A stretch of 64,000 nt of DNA from assembly GCF_014633365.1 (NCBI RefSeq), contig NC_068349.1:34796753-34860752 (forward strand). Reading direction: 5' to 3'. The notes below the pieces were generated by a model. The model did no database searches and was not told the origin of the DNA. It was given only the letters and a program-made list of their open reading frames with translations. A program made the position numbers and the translations under genes. Source of the DNA: Diospyros lotus. Taxonomy: Eukaryota > Streptophyta > Magnoliopsida > Ericales > Ebenaceae. This document shows positions 47,298 through 58,235 of the stretch, piece after piece. Numbering within the stretch: the stretch's first letter is position 1; each line of letters begins with the position of its first letter.

Positions 47298-50200
47298 TCA
47301 CTCACACACAACATCAGAGTAAAAGGCAATTGTCCTCCTTTGACAGTTCTGAATGCTAAGCAGTTCCACATCAAAAACCTCAAATTGCTTTGCACTGAAA
47401 AAGGTGGAAGGCCCAACCTGTACAACACAAACAAATTTCTCTAGTCATCCTCTGCTGAACATAATCTCTTGCATTCAATGTCACCATGGGAAAGGGTGTG
47501 AAATGTTTGTTAGACACGCAAGCTATTCAAATGAATGTACGGAGATAAGGATGTTAAGATGGATGTACAGACATACGAGAAAAGATAAAATTAGAAATGA
47601 GATTATTCGTAATAAAGTAGAAGTAGTGTCAATCGATAAGAAGATGAGAAAGACTAAATTAAGATAGTTTGGTCATGTGAGAAGGAGACTAAGACACGCT
47701 TATGCGCGGAGAGTTGATGAAATGAAACAACTAGTCAAAAAAAGCGGTAGGGCAGACTCAAGAAGACTTTGAGAGAGACATTAAAGTTTGATATGAAGTG
47801 TATGAGTCTAAATGAAGATATGACAAAAGATAAAAATACATGGAAGTCTAGAATTCATGTAGCCGACCCCATATAGTGGGATAAAGGCTGGATATGTTAT
47901 TGTTATTGTTGATGATGTAAGAACAAGACTAAAAGAGACTCTTGTGAGGAGAGTGAATGGAATGGAATAGGTATTTAGCAAAAGAGGTAGATGAAGACCA
48001 AGAAAAATTCAATGAAAAACTTTTAGGCTTGATATGAGTTACAAGGAGCTAAAAGGATTTAAGCTTTTTGGATCCCTGTATTGCACAGGTTTCACACTAG
48101 TTTTATAATACAACAGTCTAGCTAATCTCCTAGTTACACGGTGTGGATAAAACTGTATCCCAAAGACCAGGGATAACATCTACCTATTCAAACTATTTCA
48201 AATGTATAACACAGGGCTGAATTTGGTTTGTTATCCTAACATCCCCCCACAAACTCTACTGGGTGGGACACACAGTAAGTTTGGACTGGAGCAACTTGAA
48301 GCGTCCCAAGCTGAAAGCCTTGGTGAAGATGTCAGCAATCTGATCAGCCGAAGATATATACCGAACCACAAGGTCACAGCGATGAACTTTCTCACGAACA
48401 AAATGATAGTCCACCTAGATGTGCTTTGAGCGTTGATGAAAGACTAGATTTTGGGTCATATAACCTGTGCTAATGTTATCACATAATATCATCAGAGCTG
48501 AGGAGAGAGAAATACCAAGTTCCTGAAGCATCTGCTAAAGCCAAACAAGCTCGGTTGTGGCAAAAGCAATACCACGATACTCGGCCTCAGTACTAGAACG
48601 GGCAACAACAGATTGCTTCCGAGATGACCAACTGATGAGGTTGCCACCATAAAATATGGCATATCCATGAGTAGAGTGACGATCATTAGGATTACCTGCC
48701 CAATCAGCATCAGAGAAGGCAGTAAGAACTGAGTGAGATGCGCGACGAAGTAATAAGCCATGAGAAATAGTTCCACGAAGATAGCGAAAGATCCTCTTTA
48801 CTGCTTTCCAATGATGACACATGGGGCGATGCATGAACTGACAAACCCGATTCACTACAAAGGATATATCGAGTCGAGTAATAGTAACATATTGTAGGGC
48901 ACCAACAACACTACGAAATAAAGTCGGATCAGACATGGATTCATCGTGCTCCAGAAGTTGAGATGCAGTCTCAGCAGGAGAAGGAACAGGTTTAGCATTA
49001 TGCATTTTATATTTCTCCAAAAGATCCTGGATGTACTTGTGCTGACAGAGATGCAACCTAAAAGAAGTGCGAGAGACTTCAAGCCCCAAGAAATAAGAGG
49101 GAAAGCCGAGATCCTTGATGGAGAAGAGACAATCAAGAGTGTGAACAAACTCATCAATAAAGGCAGGATCATTCTCAGTCACAATTATGTTATCAACATA
49201 AACAAGGACATAAGTTGATAAAGCACCACAGAGACGTACAAATAAAGAAGAATCAGTATGACAAGACGAGAAGCCGAGTTGAAGGAAAGTATCCTTGAGC
49301 TTGTCAAACCAAGCTCGGGGTGCCTGCTTGAGACCATAAAGGGCCTTATGAAGCTTACATACATAATCAGGACGAGATGAGTCCACATACTCAAGGGGTT
49401 GCTTCATAAACACGGTTTCTTTAAGCTCACCGTTCAAGAAGGCATTATTGACATCCATTTGACGCAAAGTCCAACCATGAGTGACAGCCATGGATAATAA
49501 AAGTCGAACAGTGGTAGCCTTAACAACAGGACTAAATGTTTGAAAGACATCAATCCCGGGCTGTTGACTGAAGCCTTGTGCAACTAGGCGAGCCTTATAC
49601 CGTGCCACCGAGCCATCTGCATGATACTTAACACGAAACAACCACTTGTTACCTACTATGTTAGTGTTCAGAGGTTTAGGGACAAGACTCCAAGTTCTAT
49701 TACGTTGAAGGGCGGAGTATTCATCATGCATGGCGGCATGCCAGGACGGATCTTTGAGAGCCTGAGAAACGATTCCAGGAACAGTAGGAGATGTGGTGGT
49801 GGCATGAAGGACTCGAGGCTTGAGGTGTCACGTTCGAGCACGGGTGATCATTGGATGGATTGAGTGCGAAGCAGGGCGAAGGTGAGACGGGGCTGGGAGA
49901 TCAGTGGGCTGAGAAGACTGATCGATTTGAGATGGTGAGTTGGGCGGGGCACTAGGTCGAGGGATTTGAGCAGCAGGTGGAGATGAAACGAATGGAGTAG
50001 GGTTAGGTGAGTGCCGAGAGGACAGTGGAAATGGAGCACCAATAGAGACAAATGGTGGGTGGGGATCATCATGTCTCACTGCTTGATGTAGCAGATCAAG
50101 AGAAGCAGAGGGCGGGGAGACTGTAGGGACAGATGGTAGTGGTTGAGCGAGGGAGCTATATGGGAAGAGGGATTCATCAAATATGACATGACGGGCAATG

Positions 50201-53200
50201 TAAACACGAGATGAAGAAGGGTGTAGACACAAGTAACCCTTGTGTTTGGAGCTATAGCCAATAAAGATACAAAGAGTGGATCGAAAGGCTAGTTTAGTAG
50301 AGTTATAGGGTCAAGTATATGGGAAACATAGACAACCGAATGTTCTTAGGAAGGAGTAGTCAGGTGGTGTATGAAAAAGAACTTGATGCGATGAGGAGTG
50401 ATTGAGAACAAGTGTAATAGTATAGTTGATGAGACAAGCAGCAGTATGGAAAGCATGCTCCCAAAGGGTAAAAGGTAAATTTGCATGGGCAAGAAGGGAT
50501 AGACCTTTATCAACTATATCTCGATTTCGTCGTTCCACAGCCCCGTTTTGTTCTTGTGTATGAGGGCAAGACAACCGATGACCTATGCCAAGTGTATGAA
50601 GAGATCGAGACACATTACGATATTCACCACCTTAGTCAGTTTGAACAAATTTAATTGGTAATTGAAACTGAGTTCGAACCATAGCATGAAAGGAGCGAAA
50701 AAATGTCAAAAACTTGGGATTTGTGCTTCATAAAATAAATCCAAATATGCTTAGAGTGATCATCAAGAAATTGAACATAGTAGTAATTACCATTAAGAGA
50801 AGGCACAGGGGCAGGTCCCCAAACATCGGAATAAATAAGATGAAATGGAATACTAGATGGTTCATGCGAAAATGGTAAATGACCACGATGGGCTTTGCCA
50901 AGTTGGCAAGATCCACACATATCGGGAAACTTATGAGATGAAACAGGTAAAGAGAAACTAGAAACAAGTTTCCTAGTAATGCGCTCATTGGGGTGGCCTA
51001 ACCGAGCATGCCATCCATGAAGATCGGTTTTGACACCTAGAAAGACACTTGGAGATGGAGAAGCGACGGTGGATGGAACTTTGTAAAGGCCATTTTCAAG
51101 ATGTCCCTGGAGGAGCGGAAAGCCCTGAGAAGTTTTCACAACACATGAGTTAGCAAAAAACTCAATGGAAATGTTATTATCTTTTGTCAACTGTGAAACA
51201 CTCAAGAGATTTTTCAATATCCGGGGAACACGTAGCATATTAGAGAGAACAAATGGTGTATCATGTGTTAGTAAAGTAGATGACCCGACATGGGTGATAG
51301 GTAACTTCATACCATTACCAACAACAACAGTTTTCGGTCCGGTATACTCGCCATGGATGGATAGATTATTGAGATCGACTGTCACATGATTTGAAGCACC
51401 CGAGTCAAAATACCAGGAGTCGGCTTGTGACTCCAGTCCAGCCAACATTGCTGAAATTTGGGGCGCATTCTCCGCAACATATGCGTGATCAAACCTGCTA
51501 TAACACTGAATAGCAGAGTGCCCAAACTTAGTACAAATTTGGCATTGAATTTGCTGCCTATTGGTACCTTGTTGTCGCCCATGGGGACCCATATGTGGGT
51601 TGATCGAATGGTGTTGCTGTTGTGGGTAAGACCTTCTGCCACGTCCTCTATATCCACGTCCACGTCCACGATAGCCTCTGGAGGAATTATTAAAATGCTG
51701 TTGAACAGGACGTCCAAAATTGGAAAAATGTATGTTGGGCAGTGAATTTCCATGGGTGGCATTGGCCACGTTAGCTTGTAGCAGATTGGTTCGAGACCGC
51801 TCCAAGTGCTCTTCTTCTTGCAATAGCATACCCAATAAATCTTCAACTGACACGAGATCGTTTCGAGTGAGAATTGAAGTGTAGAAGGCCGAGTATTTGT
51901 CTCCGAGTCCCATTAGAATGTACCCAACCATATCATCAGAAGGTATGGGTTGTAAGTTAGCGGCGAGTGTATCAGCAAGTCGCTGCTTTTGTTCCACATA
52001 TTCAACCATAGATTTGGAGCCCTAAGTAAGGGTTTGAAGTTGCATACGTATTTGCATCACACGTGCCCGAGTTTGAGACTTAAGGATAAGCCAAGCATCC
52101 CTAGAGGTTTTAGCATTGGTAATATTACCTAATAGCCGATCACTGATTGTGGATCGGAGCCAAAGGAGAACCAGCTTGTCTCTTCGTGGGCACAACGTGG
52201 TGGAGGTTGGTGTTGCGAAAGCGGCGGACATAGAGCCAGAAGATGCTGATTGTGTAGCAGGTGGGTCATTGAGTATGAAGGACTCCAATTCGAATGCCTC
52301 CAACGCAGCCTTCACCGTTGCGCTCCACACATAGAAATTATCATGGTCTAACTTTATTGAAACTGATGGGAATGACAGTCCCATGTTTTGGATAGGTGAC
52401 GCAGCAGCTAGAGGTGTTGTGTTAGCTAGGTTTGACGCCATGAAATTGGTTGTAGAGGGGACGGTGTTTTGGATCGAAGTGGAGGAGCCGATTAGGCTGT
52501 TATGGCTCTGATACCATAAAAGGATTTAAGCTTTTTAGATCCCTGTATTGCACAGGTTTCACACTAGTTTTATAATACAACAGTCTAGCTAATCTCCTAG
52601 TTACACAGTGTGGATAAAATTGTATCCCAAAGACCAGGGATAACATCTACCCATTCAAACTATTTCAAATGTATAACACACGGCTGAATTCGGTTTGTTA
52701 TCCTAACAGGAGCTCATAGATAGATAAACATGAATAACAAACTAAAATTCATGCAGACAATAAATTGTGAGATTAATGCCTTGATCTGTTATTCGTATTG
52801 TTGTATAGGCAAACTGATGAGTTATGTATGGCTCAGCAAGAAACTCTGAATTCTCTAAGATCTAAATTTGATATAACTTTGCATCTATTACTCTTCAAAA
52901 AGCTTCAAGCATATCCATATTGAAACCTTGATCTCGAGCGGGGCATTAGCTCTGAGTGTGATTCCTAAACAGGATTCATCTGAAGAAAACAATATTTTTC
53001 TTTTCGTTGATTCAACCAGTAAGTGGAACAAAAGATTTTGTGAGATGTGAAAGGTAATAATTTTTGGACATTCTGCGAGCTATGTCCAAAAGGGGATAAT
53101 GATCTGTTGTAGCTTACACATTGTTAGGAGTACATTGAACAAACAAAACAACAGAGTAGATATCAAAGTTGTAAGATATCCTAGCACTGCAGAGGAGAGT

Positions 53201-56200
53201 GAATTAGGAAGCAGAAAAGGAAATTCAAAAGCAATAAAATGGCATTATATTGGGTATTGTTGAGTATGAAAAGAGAAAACCGAAAAAGCAATCGTGAAGA
53301 ACCATGTGGCCAAAAAAGCAATAGTGTAGAACTATGTGGCACTTACAGGGGGTCCGAGTTCTGGAGGGATAATTAATCTCCTTTTACCTCCAGGTCTCAT
53401 GTCTTGAATTCCTTCTTCAAATCCTGCATAGTTTATCTTCATTTTTAGATACTTTATCTCGCTGCTCATAATGGGAGAGTAGGAAGTAAGAAAATGTTGA
53501 TGTCTGCAATGTAGTTTTGAAAACCTGGGACAAGAGCTTTAGTGCCCACTCGGATTTTGGCAGGAGAACCCTGTAAGTAGGTGCTGTCAATACGCCTGCC
53601 CGATTCATTATAACCAACGTAGTGAAAAGTCACCTGCAGAGAAAACTCAATCCAGTAATGCATGCAGGTAATGGTTCCAACATATCAGTATTCTTGTTTT
53701 GACATAATAAAGATCATTCTACCTTCTGACATTAAAATCAGTTAAGATTGCATTTGGATAGGGTCATTTGACCCTGTCATTTCGTTGTCATTCAGAATTT
53801 GGAATCCTAAATCCATTGTTTGGTTATATAATTGTTGGAAGCATTTGGATTTGGGTGTCCAAATCCAAAATCCAAGGTGGATTTGGACACAAAAAATAGA
53901 AGGATTCGAAATGACACCTACATAGATGTCTTTTCAAATTAAAAAATTTAAAACGGAAGTATTTCAAATAATAGAAGTTAAAATGACAAAATTTAAAATC
54001 CCTTTATCAGGTTTAGTTCAACCAAACAAGTTCAACAATTCCAGCACAAAACAGCAAAACATGACTAATAAATAGAACTTGCACTGAGCTTAAAATAAAA
54101 AGTGTGGATTATGTTATTGTGAGACTTTGAAGATAAGTTATTTCAAGAAAATATCAATGTAAATATCTTGGATTAATTATCCAAAAACACAGTGAGATTA
54201 TTGTGAGGATATTACTCATATAACCAAAGCAAGATGGTCAAAATGGGGAAGTGTCCCTAGCATTTTATGATATTGTAAAATTCCTTCAAAGTTACAAGGA
54301 AAGTTTTGTTGGACAGTTTTAAGACTAGTTCTGTCGTTTGGCAGAGAATATTGGGCAGTAAAATACTAACATATGCAAAATATAATGTCAAAGTGACTCC
54401 TGTTGAGAAAAAGATATGTGAGACATTAATAAGATGGTATAGCCATGTTAGGAGAAGACAAAGAGCAGAGCGGATAGAATGGATGACGTTTGTAGAGAAA
54501 GAGGTAAAAGAAGACCAAGGAAAATTTTGTGGAAAATTCTTAAACAAGCATAAGTTATAATGACCTTATTGACGATATGGTCATAGACATAAATGATTAA
54601 TAAATTAGAACTTATGTTGCCAGCTGCACCTAGTGGGATTATGGCTTGAGTATGAGGGCTACACATAGTAACAGCGGAATTGGGTAAAGCAGCAAGATTA
54701 AAATTTAGTGATTGTTAACAAGGCCAAGCTCATTTGACAATAGAATACAATCAAGGAGTAACTTTATTTTTAATGCTGAATTACGGGTTCCACAGGATGC
54801 ATACAAAGCAAATTAGGGAGAAGGAAAAGCAGAGATTCAGTTGTTCAAATATTTACAAACATTTTATTGACAATAGAATAAAGAAAAGCATAAGTGCAAA
54901 AGATTTTACAGGAAGGTTTTAGAGATCCAATATAAACAACAACAATAACAAAAAAAAAAAACGATATTTTGTCTAGAATTCATGATAAGAAATACAAGTC
55001 AAAAAATTGGCCATCAAGATTGTGATATTGTTGTTTAATGGCCATCATACCAGGCAAAACAGTCCTAGTAACCTACTTCCAAGAAAGGTCAGTGTTGCTT
55101 CGCCCCCCTCCCCATATCAATAAATCTGGAAAAAAAAAGGAAAAAAGAAAAGAGGATTGCATATCAAACACCACCACCACCACCAATAACAATCACAAGC
55201 TTTGATCTCACTAGGTGGGCTCAGCTGCATAAATTTTACATTTCCAATAATCTTTACCCATGGCCATATCCTCTACAGGCCATTATATTTTATGTAATGT
55301 TTAAGGGTTCCAACAAGTTTTATTTGGTCGTCATCCCCTCTTTTGCTACAAAGTTCCTCCACTTCATCCTCTTGCCTCAAAAGTGCAAAACAGGATATAA
55401 TGGCCATACACCATACAGAGGGTATGATCATGGTTGGAAGTCTATCATACATCTCCGATCTCCAGAATGTTCAAAACAGTGATATTGATGCAAGAGTTCA
55501 CCAAAAAAAATAAAAAAATCCATTACTTTTAAAAATATTAAAAAAAAGTAAAAAGGGAAAACCTGTTGACCATCTTTTGGGCAATCACCTTCACCAACTT
55601 CAAAATCCCGGTATATAAGGCCCGAGTCACTTTTTACATAGTTTTCTGATGTCACTACTTTTACCTGAAAACCTGATTTAAAAGCAAAAATTGTTAGTTG
55701 GCAAGTAATGGAACTTCTCATGGAATCAGTAAATCATCAACGGGAGGACAAACCTTCTCTAACAAAATTGGGGAATTCTTCGGGTGCATTGTTTTCCTTC
55801 TGTACCCGCTTATTCTGTTCTAGTAAGCGTTTTTCATCATATGGGTTTTTAATTTTTGGCTTTCCAAGTGAAGGTGATGTTGGAAACAAGCCTAATGTCA
55901 GAAAAACAAAAAGAAATGCCCGCCTCAAGTTCTGCCTATAATGCAGAGCATCTCCATTCTGGTCTCTAGCCATGCATAAAATGTTTTCCATCAGCAACTA
56001 AAACAATCCAAATTGTAAATAAATCTTGGAAATAAAACTGGCACCAAATAGTCAGTCCTACCCATCATCCTTTATGTTGCACCTTGAGAAAGAACATGCA
56101 AGCAGCTTCTTTCGGAGAAAAGGAGGACCAATTGTGGGAAAGGCTGAAAGTATTCTGTGATTTCTGTCTACACAAATGCAAATCAGAGAACAAATGAGCA

Positions 56201-58135
56201 GACAGAAAAAGGTCAGTTTTCCTATAAGACTGAGGGACATTGAAAATGAAGAATCAATGTCCATAGTTTTACATAGTTTTAAGAAGCTAAAAAAAAAATT
56301 CTCATTTGGTTTGGAACAGGGATAGGATGAGATTAACTACTAGAGAGAATGGCATGCTTACAGAGTAACCACTCAACCTTGATTACTGTAATAATGCATT
56401 TATTTTGTCTCTTCATCCTACCTTCTATGCCAGAAACAAAAAAGGGAACATGAAAGGCATTCTAGTTTAAGATGGAACGGTTCAAGGATTCCTCCTATAT
56501 TAAGGCAAATAATTTCATGTGGCATATACAAATAGAGGGAAATGGTCTAAGACGAGGTCCTACAACAGCATTATCCTTAACTACAGTATAATTGTCAAAG
56601 ATTAGAGAAGGAACATTAGTATTTTCAATGTATCAAGTATTAGATAATTAAGAAACAATATTGGGGCAAAATGAATGTAACTGAAGGATGCTAAGGTGAA
56701 TGTGAGGTAAAACTAGGATGGAGTTGGGTAGGGGAGAGCAAAAGTTGGGTTTACCCGAACTTGTCAGTTTGGTTCGGTTTTTTTTTTTGCATCGGTTTGG
56801 TTCAATTAATTTTTCTCAAAAGTTCGATTTTCAGTTCGGTTTTTTGGTTGAAATAACCAAACTAACCGAACTGACTGAACTTTAAAACGATGTTATTTTG
56901 ATATTTATAAAACGACGTCATTTTCTTCAATTTTGTGTGTTTTCTATCGATTTCTTTGGGTTTTTTGCGTTTCTTTGGTTTAAATCGGTTTGGTTCGGTT
57001 CAGTTTATATGGTTTGGGTTTGGTTTTTACGGTTATCAGTTAATTTAGTTTTTCAGGTTAATTAGTTGGTTTGGTTCGATGTTGCTCCCTTGTTCGATTT
57101 AATCGGTTAGTGGATTTTAGTTGGTTCGGTAACCGAACTAACCATTTGCACACCCCTAGAGTTGGGAACAAACAAATATGTGAGATGGTAGAGGTAACCA
57201 TCTACTGAAAAAAAAATGAGAGAAAATTGATAGAGATGGTTTGCTAAATGCCCCCATACAGTACAGGTGGCATATGTACTAGAGGATGAGGTAGGGAGAT
57301 CAATACTAATTTAGGTAGAGATGGTAAATAAATGCATGAGTCAATTATTCTTTAACCAAAATCATGCATTTGATAGAGTGAAATGTATGAAATGGACTCA
57401 TGAACTTGAGTCCAAATAGTAGGAAAAAAAAGAGGACTTGGTTAAGTCAACTTGTATAATTATTTAATTAGTAATTAAATGTGTATGTAACGACTTCACA
57501 TTGAACTACCCTGACCCTGAGGACTTGCAAATTTTAATTTAAATACGTACAAAAACGACCCTCCCCCAACCCCTTGATAATGTGTAAATTGTCATGGATG
57601 GTAATGATAAAATGCAATAAAACAAACAACACAATAATATTAACATAAAAAATGGGAACAAAACCCCTTGATAATGTCAGTGCAGATATATGATATGCAC
57701 TCCAAATCATCAAAGTTCGCAAAACTGATTTAAGGGCAGAGATTTTCTTGCAACCTAGGGAAAAAAAGAAAAATGACTGAAAAATTATACCCAGATGGAA
57801 ATGGCAAGTTATAATATAAGAAAAAGGATATCATCACTCGGAGGAGCAAAGCCATTGGCATTGTGATTGCACAATCGCAATATGAACTATAAACAATGAA
57901 ATCTCACTAAGCAAGATTAAAAAATGGCAGAGCGGAGATAGGTGGTAATGATGAAGTTACAAGATTGCTACACACTGACATGCAGTAAATCAAGTTTGTT
58001 TGTTTCAATACAGAGCATAACTTTTTGAGAAAGAAAGCTTAGCTTGGTTGTGCAACATAAAGATGATACCCAGATCTTTCTTATCCCTTAAACCATGAAA
58101 TTCATATAATTTCCCAGGAACCAAACAAGAAACAC

Positions 58136-58176
<41 letters not shown>

Positions 58177-58235
58177 CAAGGAGAAAATTGTGTGGGAAGA
58201 AGACAAAGTGTTGATGAGGTAACCAGACTGGACAT
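47298..58235 (-). CDS. FKBP20-2: FKBP-type peptidyl-prolyl isomerase FKBP20-2, chloroplast lumen, 7 exons
   Basis: Predicted 263-aa immunophilin; Arabidopsis FKBP20-2 is about 242 aa. Exons (minus): 58235-58178, 56167-56062, 55965-55754, 55672-55563, 53633-53525, 53423-53347, 47417-47298. Phases match at every GT-AG junction. Exon 1 encodes a transit peptide ([19 protein letters not shown]). Exon 3 has twin Arg (69-70) before a hydrophobic run, [15 protein letters not shown], then TSPSLG: a Tat-type thylakoid transfer signal. The mature part starts near [14 protein letters not shown]. The FKBP fold covers about 155-250, with [35 protein letters not shown] and IIPPELGPP. Cys249 and Cys262 match the C-terminal redox pair of FKBP20-2, reported as a thioredoxin target in photosystem II supercomplex build-up. 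The last intron contains a whole Copia element, yet splice sites are intact. Exons 1 and 2 are the least conserved and so least certain. Confidence 0.9.
47532..47914 (+). mobile_element. 5'-truncated LINE, 3' end only
   Basis: Very close to the 3' part of the LINE at 43990-46881 (from about 46515 on). It carries [17 protein letters not shown] and ends at gccgaccccatatagtgggataaaggc followed by a TTG/TTA repeat. 5' truncation is usual for LINEs. It lies in FKBP20-2 intron 6, antisense to the gene. Confidence 0.85.
47915..48049 (+). mobile_element. LINE 3' fragment split by Copia C
   Basis: Reads RRVNGME, then GRxRPRK and LDMSYKEL, typical of the C-terminus of this LINE family. It is interrupted at 48049 by Copia C and continues past 52713. 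The GGAGC at 48045-48049 is repeated at 52709-52713. Confidence 0.6.
48050..48241 (-). repeat. 3' LTR of Copia element C
   Basis: 192 bp. On the minus strand it is preceded by the polypurine tract GTGGGGGGA. Confidence 0.94.
48260..52441 (-). pseudogene. Nearly intact Copia gag-pol with few lesions (element C)
   Basis: Gag starts at 52441 ([15 protein letters not shown]). One TAG near 52021 splits it from the frame 52009-50651. That frame holds a [12 protein letters not shown] stretch, the zinc knuckle [14 protein letters not shown], the protease motif [13 protein letters not shown]-pre-integrase ([12 protein letters not shown]) and integrase (YSDVWGPAP). A lesion near 50640-50700 and others near 50310, 50240 and 49830 break the frame before the RT ORF (49731-48535). 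RT reads YVDN at 49200-49189 where YVDD is required. RNase H has [11 protein letters not shown], then a stop near 48537. The last conserved block is near 48400-48310 (YHFVREKV). Confidence 0.92.
52517..52708 (-). repeat. 5' LTR of Copia element C
   Basis: 192 bp, identical to the 3' copy at all but 6 positions. GGAGC follows at 52709-52713. Confidence 0.94.
52714..53346 (-). other. FKBP20-2 intron 6, 5' end
   Basis: After a short LINE tail (to about 52760), no element was recognised up to the exon 6 donor at 53346. Confidence 0.5.
53634..55562 (-). other. FKBP20-2 intron 4
   Basis: A 1.93-kb intron. It contains a LINE remnant (54141-54665). A stretch at 53750-54020 with repeated atttggatttgg-like and aaatccaaa motifs may be an old MITE, but no ends were found. 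A/T-rich simple sequence lies at 55130-55190. Confidence 0.65.
54141..54665 (+). mobile_element. Diverged 5'-truncated LINE remnant
   Basis: Reads KYLGLIIQ near 54155, [13 protein letters not shown] near 54215, then [20 protein letters not shown] and [19 protein letters not shown] near 54430-54485. It ends near a tgggattatggctt motif. It is the same LINE class as 43990-46881 but more diverged. Confidence 0.75.
56729..57158. mobile_element. hAT-type MITE, copy 2
   Basis: A 430-bp element whose ends taggggagagcaaa and tttgcacacccct plus a are near-perfect inverted repeats. A perfect 8-bp duplication, GAGTTGGG, lies at 56721-56728 and 57159-57166. The interior is dense with ggttcggttt and its complement. 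It is homologous to the copy at 41739-42138. There is no transposase. Confidence 0.92.
58139..58172. repeat. (AG)17 microsatellite next to the FKBP20-2 intron 1 donor
   Basis: About 17 AG units. On the gene strand this is a CT run that begins four to five bases after the GT of the donor at 58177-58176. Confidence 0.9.

Larger units (their letters stand above)
48050..52708 (-). mobile_element. Copia LTR retrotransposon (C) in FKBP20-2 intron 6
   Basis: Two 192-bp LTRs (48050-48241, 52517-52708) differ at only 6 positions by eye, about 3 percent. They are flanked by a perfect duplication, GGAGC (48045-48049, 52709-52713). The orientation is minus, the same as the host gene. The primer-binding site TGGTATCAGAGCC lies at 52516-52504 on the minus strand. 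On the minus strand the LTR runs TGTTAGGAT to CTTTTA, so it ends TA. It is the youngest datable element here and is inserted in a LINE fragment. Confidence 0.95.
56168..58177 (-). other. FKBP20-2 intron 1
   Basis: A 2.0-kb intron. It contains a hAT-type MITE at 56729-57158 and an AG microsatellite that almost touches the donor site. Apart from these, 57170-58130 showed nothing recognisable. Confidence 0.75.

Noticed and set aside
53750..54020. MITE in FKBP20-2 intron 4
   Set aside because: Palindromic aaatccaaa/tttggattt words are present, but no terminal inverted repeat with a target duplication could be set.
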